Positions 39,501-51,500 of a stretch of DNA of 64,000 bases are shown in pieces. Source of the stretch: Pithys albifrons albifrons. Taxonomy: Eukaryota > Chordata > Aves > Passeriformes > Thamnophilidae. A program made the position numbers and the translations under genes. The DNA lies in the NCBI RefSeq assembly GCF_047495875.1, contig NC_092463.1:17473224-17537223 (forward strand), read 5' to 3'. Positions within the stretch are counted from its first letter, which is position 1. Each line of letters opens with the position of its first letter. Under the pieces are notes generated by a model, which had not been told where the DNA came from, made no database searches, and saw only the letters and a program-made list of their open reading frames with translations.

Positions 39501-42500
39501 CCCTCTTACCACTACTGACTTAATCATGACTGTTTCAAAAATATTGTGCTAACCATTTTTCACCACCTCTACTCATTCACTACTTTTGAAGTCCTAATAG
39601 TGAATTGCTTTTTCTGTTAATTCTTTGAAACAGCAGAGAATGAGGTGAGCCATAGTCTGAAGCTAACCCACTCCAGTTCAGTACCTGCTGACTGTATTCT
39701 CCAGTTCAGGATAGTGATTTCCAGAGTTCTGAGAGTCAGTGTTTTGACCACATGTAAATATGAGGATGCTTTTGTAGGCAGCATACTACTTACTATGGTA
39801 ATATGTTATTAGGCTGCTCTAGAAAAAGAATGTAATTGCAGTTAGAATAACTAATATATAGTAGGTTAGGATAGCTATTTTTGAAACAATTACAGAATCA
39901 TAACATGGTTTGAATGGGAAGGGATCTGGTTTATCCAGCTCCCACCCTCCTACTGTGGGCAGAGACACCTTCCACTAGGTCAGGTTTCTCAAAGCCCCAT
40001 CCAGCCTGGCCTTGAACACTTTCAGGGATGGGTCATCCACAGCTTCTCTGGACAATGTATTTCAGTGCCTCACCACCCTCATAGTGAAGAATTTCTTCCT
40101 AATATCTAATGTAGACATGCCCTTTTTCAGTTTGAAGCCATTCCCCCTTGTCCTGTTCATACAGGCCCTTGTAAAAAGCTCCTGTTCAGCATTCCTGTAG
40201 GCCCCTTTACATACTGAAATGTGCTATAATGGCACCTGCTCTTGTCCAGGCCAAGAAATCTCAACTCTGTCAGCCTGCCCCACAGGAAAGGTGCTCTAGC
40301 CTCCTGGTCACTGTTTGTGGCTGTCCTCTGGACTTACTCCCACAAGTCCACATCCTCCTTATTTTGGGGGCCCCAGACCTGGATGCAGAATTCCATGTGG
40401 CATCTTATGAGTGTGGAGTAGAGGGGAGGAATCACCTCCCTTGACCTGGTGGCCACACTTCTTTTGACGCCACCCAGCATACAGTTGGCTTTCTGAGCTG
40501 TGGGAGCACATGGCTGGGTCATGTCAATATTCAGCTTCTTGTCACTGTGAAATTGATGTTTCACTCTCCATTTAAATATTGTTGCTTGGTTGTGTGCAGG
40601 AACCTTTATGTTTCGTTCTTTACAGCTGAACAGTTAACTCTCTGGATACCATCCTAAGTGTTCGGTTTTGAAGACTTCCTAGGGAATTGAAAATACATCC
40701 AGCATCTCTCCAATGAGCCACTGCAGGTGTCTTTCAAGCTGTATAGGTTGAGTGGTGGAACTTCAGTTTTGTAGCAATATGGAGCTTTGAAATGTTTATA
40801 CTAAATAGCAGAAGGTAAATTTATACACAGAAATCTTGGGAACATGATGTTTCAATTGGTACAACATCCTAGGAACAATGTTCGTGGTTATCCTGTCTTG
40901 GGTGAGATTGTTTCATATTTGTTCCCCTTCCTTGAGGTTTTTAATTGTGTTTGTTTTGATTCATTCGGTTTCTTTAGGTTGGGTTGGTGTCTTCCCTATT
41001 TCCCGGCCAATGCACCAATTATCTGTCCTGGGTTGAGCTGGCAAAACGCCAACTGTCCAGGACAGAGTGAAAGGGTTCTTCCTCCCCCCAACCAGCTAAG
41101 GGAAGAGAAGAGGGAGAGGGAAAAAAAACTTCAAAACTAGGTTTATGCTGAAACTAACTACATGTATTTATACAGAAAGGAGAAAATTAAAAGAAAACCA
41201 CAATATAACACACACTTACACAAGTTATGTATAACAAGAAGTAATTTCCCACTCCCCAATTAATACAAAGCAAAGTTTATTACACTAGATCTGTAAGTAC
41301 TCTAAGAGACACATAGCAAGAAACAGAAAGAGTAACAACAAAAATATTTTTACTTCCCTGAATGCAAACAAAATGCAAGCAGAGGCAACAGAAGCAGGGC
41401 CTAACATAGTAGAGGAGCTGCTAGATGTCTTCCTCTTAGTGCAGCCATGATGGAACTAACTAAGCCACTCCCACACACTGGATTTTACACCCTTTGAGAT
41501 GATGTAGTATGGTATGGAATACAGTATTATTGGCTGGAAGAAGTCAGCTGTTAGCTAGCTCAACCCAGTTTAAATCAGCTGACAATCCTAGGCCTAGCTG
41601 AACTTTAAAACCTAAGTTTAGGCCCACTTGCCTAAACCCATAACAGTGCCATAGGCTGGGGAAGAGTGGCTGGAAAACTTCCCATTTGAAAGGAATCTGG
41701 GGTTGCTGGTCAACAGTAGCTGAACATGAGCCAGTAGTGTGCCCAGGGGACCAGAAAGGCCAGTGGCATCCTGGCTTGTATCAGGAATTATGTGGCCAGC
41801 AGGACCAGGGCAGTGATTGTCCCTCTGTATTTGGCACTGGTGAGGCTGCATCTCAAATCCTGTGATCAGTTCTGGGCCCCTTGGGGACAAGAAGGACATT
41901 GAAGTGATAAGCAGCTGAGGGGACTGGGGTTGCTTAGCCTGCAAGAGGCTCATGGGGGACCTTATCACTCTCTAAAACTACCTGGAAAGAGATTGCAGGC
42001 AGGTGGTGGGTCTCTTCTCTCTCAAGTAATAAGTAACAGAATGAGAGAAAATGGCCTCAAGTTGTACTAGGGGGGATTGAGTTCAGGTATTAGGGGAAAA
42101 TTCTTCATGGAAAAAAGCATTGAAATAGACTGCCCAGAGCAGTCTTGGACTCATCATACCTGGAAGTATTCAAAATACATGTGGAAATGGCACTTAGAGA
42201 TATGATTTAGTGATGAACACGGTGGTGGTGCTGGTTAATGGTTGGACTTGATGATCATAGAGGTCTTTCCAATCTGAATGATTTTATGCTAACAAGATGC
42301 TCTACTTACTTCATCTCAAAACAACTCAAAGCCAAGAAGTAACTGACTTCCTAGGAGGCTTACTGTGCTGGACTGAAAATATGCTTAAACTTTGTGAGTC
42401 TGGGAAAGAACAAAACTGATCCACTGTGCTACTGCTCTTCCTCTTTGAGTTTTGTGCTTCAAAACCATCCTGCCACATTCATTGTGATTCCTTGGGTACT

Positions 42501-45500
42501 TCCTGTGCAGATGATAGAATTCTTCTCTTTGAAGGCATGTTGTTCTGGGGAATTTGTGTTTGGATTTGTTTTTCCTTTTTCTCTGAGAAAACTTTATTTA
42601 ATGAATTTTTATTAGCAATATTCTTAACTAATTAACTCTAGCATTTGTTTAGGAGTGTAATTTATTTGAAGAATCATTTTGTATCGCTCATTTTTAAGAT
42701 TTAAACTCAAATTACATAATTTCTATTGAAAAATACTTTTTAATATCCCAAAGTGCTTCCTTTACATGAAGAATGATTGAGAAGTATGAGAAAAGTCACT
42801 GGAATGAACACCACATCTGTCAAACTATGAGCATATGGGTAGTGAAGAGATCTGAATATGAATAAATGAATATGTATGCATTTGTGGGTATGTCTGACCT
42901 GTCTAAACAGGAGAAAAATTCACTGATTTTGATTTTGTTTCTTTGTTTTTAAGGGCTCACAGTTTGTCTCCAATGGATCATCTGGCAGCATTTTACTTGG
43001 CACTGCAGCTTGCCATATCCAGACAGGTTAGTTTTGTTTTAAAAGTGCAGCATCGTGCTGTCATATAAAGATTAGAATTCGTGTTTGTGTATGGACACAG
43101 ATGAAGATTTCTTCAGTAAAAAGCTGGTTTTCCTTGTGCATATGTGGATGTGTAAGGGAAAAACCCTGAAATGCTCTCTCTGAAAACCTTCAGTCTTAAC
43201 AAATTTTTCTGGAGCTCTCCATGTATTTCCAGCTCTAGGATCAGAAATAAGACATAAGTAATTCTGTTTATTTCAGCATTTATGTTGCTAGATGGAGAGA
43301 AAAAAAAGTCAGTTTTTACCATGTTTTTGCCTATCACGTGTAATCTCTGCTCAGATCCTGGAGAATGGAACTCCTGAATCTAATCTTTAATGGTCTGGAC
43401 GGTGCTTAAACCTTGAGTATCTGCTAAAGTCCATGCACTTTCTGAATAGCTGTAGGAGATTTGATTATTGTGAGCAAAAAACGTGTTTAAGAAAACTGTA
43501 AAATACTTTAACACTGTAAAAGAGATCAGAGTCCACCTTGTACAGCTGTTAAGATATTCTACCATATATCCCATGAATTTGTATATTGTGCAATTGCTTT
43601 GCATAAATCATGGTAAGGCTTTTCCTATGTCATGTTTCTTTTAGGAAATAGTTTTTAGCACAGTGGTTTACATACTCTAGGTGACTACTTGTCATTGCTA
43701 TTGAGTAGCACAGACCTTAGACTATGTCCCATTAGAGTGGAATGGATTGTCACTTTAAAAACAAAAAATATTTCTCAATATCAGGCTGTACTCTGTACTT
43801 CTGAATTCCAAAATTCTCATGTTGCTCAGTTAAATTTCCTGGTTTTAACACTTGATGTCCTTACTTTGAACAAAAGCACATGTGGCTGAGGAGATAATGA
43901 GAATGCTACATAAAGAAAAGTTACTGTTCTGTCTAACTGTACATTTTAGTTAATGCATTACGATTAAAGTATTTTCAAAATCATAAACGAGTACAACCAA
44001 CACTTGAAAGAACATTGTAAATGAGTATTTTAAGGAGCTGAACAGAATTGTTTTATAAAAACATATATCTTGCTTTCCAGGGTTAATGTATTATTTAAAT
44101 TTTATGGTTTACTGTACAGCATCAGTACCATTTTAAGCTTCTGAGTAGTGTCTCACAGGAGTGTATAGAATTCTACATGTTCTCTGGGTGAATATTTTGA
44201 AAATTGTATGGATGTGCAGTCCAGTAATAGGCAATACCTCTAATAGTGCCGCTTTCTTTTTCTGCCCCCTTTCATTCTTTTTGTTCAAATCAGATACCAG
44301 AAGCTTTGGGTTATGTTCGTCAGGCTCTGCAGCTGCAAGGGGATGATGCCAACTCTCTTCATCTCCTTGCACTCTTACTGTCAGCCCAGAAACACTATCA
44401 CGATGCTTTGAATATCATCGATATGGCCTTGAGTGAATATCCAGAAAATTTTATGTGAGTGAATGTCATGTTTGCTTTCTACACTTTCTCTCATATTTAT
44501 TTCTGTTAGAGTCTCATCTCATTCGTTTCAAGAGGGGATGGATTTGAAGATTGGTCTATGTTTTTTTTTTACAAGTCTTCCCTCCTGCCCATTTAACTTA
44601 AGTTTGTTTATTAAAGGCATGTTAAATAGTGCTTAAGGATTTGGTTTGGAAGGGAGGATAGAGCTGTACAGTAATCATGATTTTTTTCTATGCTCTGTGT
44701 AGATACTTTCTCCCTGCTGTGTGCTTTATAGTATGTTTATGTCTTCTGGTTTTATGCAATATTCCAAGGATAAACAGGATTTTGCCATTAGCTTGGCTGG
44801 ATTTATCCCGTTGTACACATAATTCTATGCATATTGTATGGAATCTATTCTGTAAAATAGATCATAACAGAGAATCTCCTTTTTTGCCTGGATAATAACC
44901 AGTCATCTGGAGTTAGCTGATGGATAACTGAAGTGAACAGGGAAGAAGCATGTTTGGTAAATACTCTCTTGTTTAAGAAAGAAATAATTCTTTCAGTTTA
45001 GTTTTCATGTTAAGTACATCTTAAGATATACTTGGTCTCTGTACTTTTTAAAGTTTTTGGTGTTTGGGTTGATTTTTTAAAATTTATTTTCTTATGAAAA
45101 TCTAATTTAAATGCTTTGCAGTGAAATACCTCAGGGATAGCTTCCATTAACCTTGCCTTGCACTCTGATGATTTACCAGCTGTCACTAAGGTTGTAATCT
45201 GTAGTATTACAAATATCTTACACACTTGTTTAGACAGTTTCTTGAAGTATCTCATTCTTAACTTTTAAATGACTGGCCTTTATCGTAGATTGTTGTATCA
45301 ACATATCAGAAAAATCTGATTTCTTTAATAATTAGTAGTTTGAAAATAGAGTTTATAGAGGTTTTCCTTCCTGTTCCTTGATATTTCATGTCTCCTTTTG
45401 ACTGTCTGTGTAAGGTACTGGTGCCTTTTTTCTTGTAAATCTGACCAGGACCTGTGTTGATATCACCTCTTTTCAGAACTTCCGTGGCCTGCAGCTGGTT

Positions 45501-48500
45501 CAGTGCCGCTGCTTTTGTGTCCTTTTGCTGTTTCTCACTTCCTAGTTTATCCACACACCTGTGACTTGGATCTTATCAGGGCCTTCTACACATGCTTCAC
45601 GATTTCAGAACTATCTTGCAGTTCTTCTCTCACAGCTGTCTGTGCTTTCCTCAGGACCAAGGGACATGTCAGTGAGTCATGGTTTGAGACGAATTGAACT
45701 ATCAGCAACCCAATGATATACCCTAGTAATGGTAAAGACAAATATGTTTAAAGCACTATGTCTGTCATCTTCTGTCTGTTCTTCTGTCATTTTCTGCCAC
45801 TTAGTGGCAGCGTAAATAACACAGAGAAAGCTGCTATATCTCTCAGAGTAATAATAGTTAGAAAGAAGTAAGTCTGAAACTGTAGTTTCAGAACTCCCTG
45901 TTGTTATAAGAGAGCTCCCTATTACATTAATCTCTGTTGTAAATGCAAGAACAAACATTCATTCAGTAAAACGTTTAAAATTACTCTTGTGAGCATTCAA
46001 AAGGTATTTATGGATTTTTCAAATGTGGTTCATGACCTTTCCAGACTTGTTAATACTGCAACTCTGGTTAAACATGTTGCCCAAGTTTTTCATTATAGTA
46101 CTGATCTTGGTATTAATGCATATGTGTTTATTAATCATATGAGTCATAACAGTGGTTCTAAATCATTAGTCCTGTTGTCTAATACAAACACTGTGGCCAT
46201 ACAGTGTCCTGTGTTAAAATGTACTGACACAGATCAGGGAATTTGAGTGGAATGTATTGGCAATAGGAATCACCATGAGATGTGGCAACAATTTGCTGAA
46301 GAATACCAGGTGTAACACAGCTATATGTATCTCTAGAAAGTCTTTTATAATCTGATTTTTAGTGCTGTCAAGTTCCCAGAAAATTAAAAAATATGATTGA
46401 GATTTCTTCTCTGCTGTCTGCAATTGATAAAGACACCCAGACAGACACATCTGGTCAATAATATAAATCTAGATTGATTCATTCATGTAACTCAGTTATT
46501 TTCGCAAGGATTTATCAGCAAAACCTTAAGTTTACAGTCTGTTCTTGAACAGTACATCCGGTGCTCTGTGTATGTGCATCTATAAAACACGAGTGCTTAG
46601 TGTATTGCTGAGTCCATTTTCTTATTTTCCAGTGTCTGTAAATCATACAATCTCATGGTATTTCCTAGCAGACTGAGAAGAGACCCTCTTGTGTTCCTCT
46701 ATGGCTTACTAATTTTGAGATACACTGAAACATTTGATTATTCAGCTGTGGTGCTTTATTGGCTTTTGTAAACACTTCAGATGTCTTTATGCTTTATCTT
46801 TCAGTTGTCTGCAATCCCAATGAGTAAATGATACAAAAGTTTTCTCAGTTCTGTATATTTCCTGTTAGGTTCCTTTACCTCAGCCTTATTCAAATTGATA
46901 CCTTGGTGGCTTTGCAGCGTAATGAACCTCTATACTTGGAAGTATTAAAGTAAAACATAGGGCTTGTGATTTAAGTTATTTCTTATTTCTTCCATTATTT
47001 TTCCTATCTGCATACCTCTGTGTGCTGTAATTGCATTGCTGCACTGAGTGCTGTCCTGCCCTCTTCACAGCTATATGTTCTTTTGTTTTGCTTTTCTTCA
47101 AAAAGAATCTACCTTTTCAGAAGTTTGTGATATGGCGTCTTTGTAAAATGCCAGAAGTTGCAGGAAGCCTTAGGATATGCAGTCAAGCTGCAAAGTGGAT
47201 ACTTTCCAGCACTCTTCTGTTGTAGTCAGTTAGTAAATATGTTGTCAGGTTTTTTTACATTTGAAAGCCTGATGCATTCCTAGAGTTCGTGTTCAATATT
47301 TGAGGTGTACAGCAAGCAAACCTTTGTATCTTAAATAGGCATTAACTTTCCTGTGCTGTAAAGCTGATGGTTGCCCAGTCAGATAATGGATGCCTCTAGG
47401 TCAGTAAGCAGAAAGAGATTCCTCAGAGCCAAAGATTTATGCCCCATCATTATCTAAAGGAGTGGAAGGAATGAGCAAACACATTGCGCTGTTAGTAGCA
47501 AGGTGTTGCTTTTTCTTTGAATAGAGAGTTGATTGTTCCTCCTTTATTCATCTATTTGGGAATATAAATACACAGTGCCCTCTGAGGGCTTAAGAGGTAT
47601 TGGCAAAACTATTGGTGAAAACCCAAGAAACATCTAAAGTGGAATAGATCTATAGAAATGTTTTTCAGAGACAGTAAAAATTCAAGGTACCTGCTGAATA
47701 TCTATAGCAGTATTGGTTGAAACTCTTTGTAAGCTTAAATTGCTAAGTTGTAGCCACTCTACTTACAAACAAGTTAGCTGTGTTTTTTCAGAGTAATACT
47801 ATCAATCTCCTTTTATATCCAGCTAACCTCTGAAGCCTCCAGAAATCTGGGCATGACTTGATTCAGGGACAAAAAAGTCTCTAGATAACAGATTAAGGTA
47901 CTGAAAAGATTATGAATACTGTACTTTGCTGAGATGGCTGGGACTAAGGTGCCAGCAACAAAAATCCTGGATAGTTAGTCCTGGTGAGGTGCTACTGTGT
48001 TTGAATTAATTTAAAGTTACGTGTTTTCCCCCTTTCACTGGCCAACTTGTCCCAGTAGTGGAAATGGAAATGTGAAGTTTGGTACTTCTCCAGCTTGACA
48101 CAGTTTGAGCCCTCAAATGGTGCCCCTCAGGGTCCTACCATCAAAATATGTGGGAAGCTGGGCGAGACAATCCATGTCTTCTGAAACAGGAGCAGGGATG
48201 TGCTACCCTGAGTGCAACGAGAGTAGGCAGGAGGGAGCCACGATATATCCTGAATTACTAAAGTACTTAAGTCTTGGTTGCTTGGGTTTTCCTTGAGGTT
48301 TATTTATATTATTCCAGTGATTACCTTCTCTGACTGTAAGCAGTCCCAGACGTGTGCATTAAAGTTTCAGGGTGGGGTCAAGGCGATGCAAGGTAATGGT
48401 GGTTGTGTTGCATTGGATCGTATTGGCCTTGTGTGTCTTGTGCAATATATATACAGTATATGTGCAATTACCTGAGAAACCTTATTTACAAACTCCTTTC

Positions 48501-51500
48501 TATTACTCTTCCCTGGGTTTTTTTGTCTGCTTGTTACAAGGAATTTCTATCTTAGAGGTCTTTGAATTATATGAAATTTTCAAGCATCACTTCTGTCTAA
48601 TTCATGGATAGTCAAAAATAGATTCTCAGTCAAGGGAGACAGGTTTCTTAATGAAATACTAGGGATATAGTTTTCTTAGTCTTGACTGGGGTTCCTTCAT
48701 TATTTCAAGTGTTGGGGCACTTAAAGTTGAATATAGTGCCTGAAATTAGTGCAGTTAGGCAAAATAAATAGTAAATTGCTAATTTTATGCTGAGAATTGG
48801 AACTGCAATGGATAACAGCTGACAAGCTTTTAAAGTAGCAGAAGTAGGGAACAGCAGATGGGTTATTTGAGGAGTGCAAGCATGTTATTTTAATGTTAAG
48901 TACACTCAAAAAGGAAAGACATATGGTAACAGGTTTGAAGGCAACTGAAGACTAAGTTCACAGTTTAAACATTTACATTTCTTGAAGTGTGATGGAAACT
49001 TTTTTTCTTCCAAGAATATTTCACAGAATCATCAGGCCAATATGTCATTCCACTGAAAACTATTAAATCCTTTCCTTCCTGACCCTTAAGGGCTCTATTG
49101 AGCTACATCAGATTTCCCAGAATCACAGGGCCTTTTAACATCCCTCTGGGTTCTTTCAGTAACAGACTTGTTTCCCTCTGGGAGCTGTTCGGGTGGGTAT
49201 AAAAGGAGAGCAGGTTGGTACAAGCAGTGTAGGATGATACATACACTGATGTTTTGTGGCACAGGAGAATGTTTATCAACTAAAGGGAATAGACTGTGCT
49301 ATTCTGTCCCAAGATTGGTTGTAGTTGCACTGCAGTATGTGGTGCTTGTAAAACTGGAGCTTTTGTGGGTTTGGGTTTTTTTGGGTTTGTTTGTTTTCGG
49401 TGGGTTTGTTTGGGTTTTTTAAATAAATAGAGCACTGGGAAGTATTTGAGGAAAGATTGGACAAGAAGTAGTGATGTGCTAGGCTTGCCAAAATCATGTC
49501 TTTGGGGTTGATGTCTTGTCAACATTTGACAACATGCTTCTTCACATCCATTGTGTTTTGATCCTGTTTATCTTGGGAGTTAAATGAATTAATTCTCAGG
49601 AATTATTTTTCTGTAAATCAGGAAAGATAATATCATTTGCCTGTGTTTTCTTTTTATTCTGGGCTCTTCTAACTCCCCTATCCCCTTTGGTTGTTGTTAT
49701 GTGCTTTTAGTGAATGGTCCATTAAAAAGACATTGTTGATAGGTAGATATTACTTTATATAACAAATTGGTCATTGGCCTCAGGGTCTTATCCCTGAATT
49801 TTATTTGCTAGACTGTAGATTCTTCTTTGAAACTTGATTGAAAGAGTCCCAGTTTGGGTCATGAGCTGGCTGCTGCAGGGTATTCAAGGCAGGAAAACAA
49901 AAAGTTTTCAAGTATAACTAATTTGTTCTGGCTTTAGTCAGAAACTATCTTCATTATAGTTTACAGATTTACATTTTTTAAGGACATTGAGTTCATATAC
50001 AGTTTACATACACCAAAAGTCACTGGACAAACTGCTTTATGAGCAAATACTACCTATACAGGTAATTGTCAAGTGCAAGAAATGACCTTGCTAACACTTT
50101 ATTTAGGAAGAGTGAATAAATTTAGATTGGTACAAATAATCACTATTGAATAGCACTTGTTCCAGCTTAATTCATTTTATGCATTCTGTGTGCTGCTTTC
50201 CCACTTCAATTACTCTGAGGGGACCCACATTTCACCTGATTTAATTTGCACAAGCAGTTGATGCTGTGACAGTTTGTTACAGAAATGAGATTAAATTGTA
50301 TCAAATATGCATGTGAATGTAAGTTTTACATCTCCATAATTATTTTTCCCTTAAATTCTGATCATGTGAGAAGAAGCCTACACTGTCTGTTAAAAAAAGG
50401 TTTTTTTCAGAGTTGAGTATCTTTAGTGTTACATTCTGTGTCACCCTTTTTGTGTTTTTTTTTAAAGTACAGAATTATTGTCAAACTAGTTAGTATAAGA
50501 TTTTACAAATCATATGTTTAGACTTGGTGAGGGGTTTTGTGTGTGTGTGTTTTTGCGGGGGAGATGTTTTTCTTTGGGCTTGGCTTTTTTTTTTTAATTA
50601 ATATAGTGCCTGGTTTTAAAACCAGAACAAGTTCTTTTGAAATTTCCTAGCATTGCAGGATTTGAAATTGTGAAATATATAAAATGAACACTTATGAAAC
50701 CAAAATAAAAATAACTCCACACAGAACTGGTATTTGTCACCTTTCTTTTACACTCTAATAAGTAACGGGCTATTATATATAAAGTTTATTCTTCTAGTTA
50801 AGCTATTGAAGAAATTAATGTGGTTGTCAGGGAGATCAAGCTGGTTTTTGATGCTTTCTGCGTGGCTTGTTTGTTGGTTGTAACCATATCTATGGAACTC
50901 CCAGGATATTAATTATTTCCTAACATCTTTTAATAATTGATTATCATGTAAAAAATACTGTTGGCTGAAGATAGAAACATAAACAGTTAAATTACTTTAA
51001 ACACATTCTCTTTTACTAAGTTTACTCAAAGTAGGTTAAACATAAACCAAAGTAGTTGCATTTTTCATCCTCCATTCTAAGCAAGCAGATTTGATGCATC
51101 TTCTTAAATTTTAGTTTCCTAGGGTGGTTCTTAGGGTTCTCAGCAAGGCTTTTGGTGTTTTACCCTGAAGGATTAATAATTTTCAAAGCACACACTACAA
51201 GTGTTTTATGGAGCACTTCCTTATGTCCTTCAAACCCTGAACAATGTCAATACTTTATATGATATGAGAATAATAATGAAGTTTGCTTCCAATCCTAACT
51301 GAAGTAGAGCACTCTTCAGTTTTGATCAGGATATGGGGGTACTGACCCTCTAGAAAAGTCTAGTGGAATTACATGTTTGCTGTAGGAGGTTGCTTAATCT
51401 GAGGGAGATTCCCGATTGCCACTGCATGGAGGGACAGTACATAGCAGGTGAGTCTGGTCGAAGATTGATGGATAGCATGTCATGTTGCTGGGCTTGAAAA

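Larger units (their letters stand above)
38519..42953 (+). other. TTC7B intron (4.4 kb) rich in mobile elements
   Basis: Bounded by gtgagt and tttaag. It contains CR1(-) at 39892, a full-length LTR(-) at 41024 and CR1(+) at 41646, which together cover nearly half of it. The sequence before 39.9 kb shows no recognised element. Confidence 0.9.

Noticed and set aside
45306..45554. Minus-strand frame of 82 codons in the 13-kb intron
   Set aside because: Composition is not obviously coding and no family is recognised. Adjacent sequence offers no extension through splice sites.
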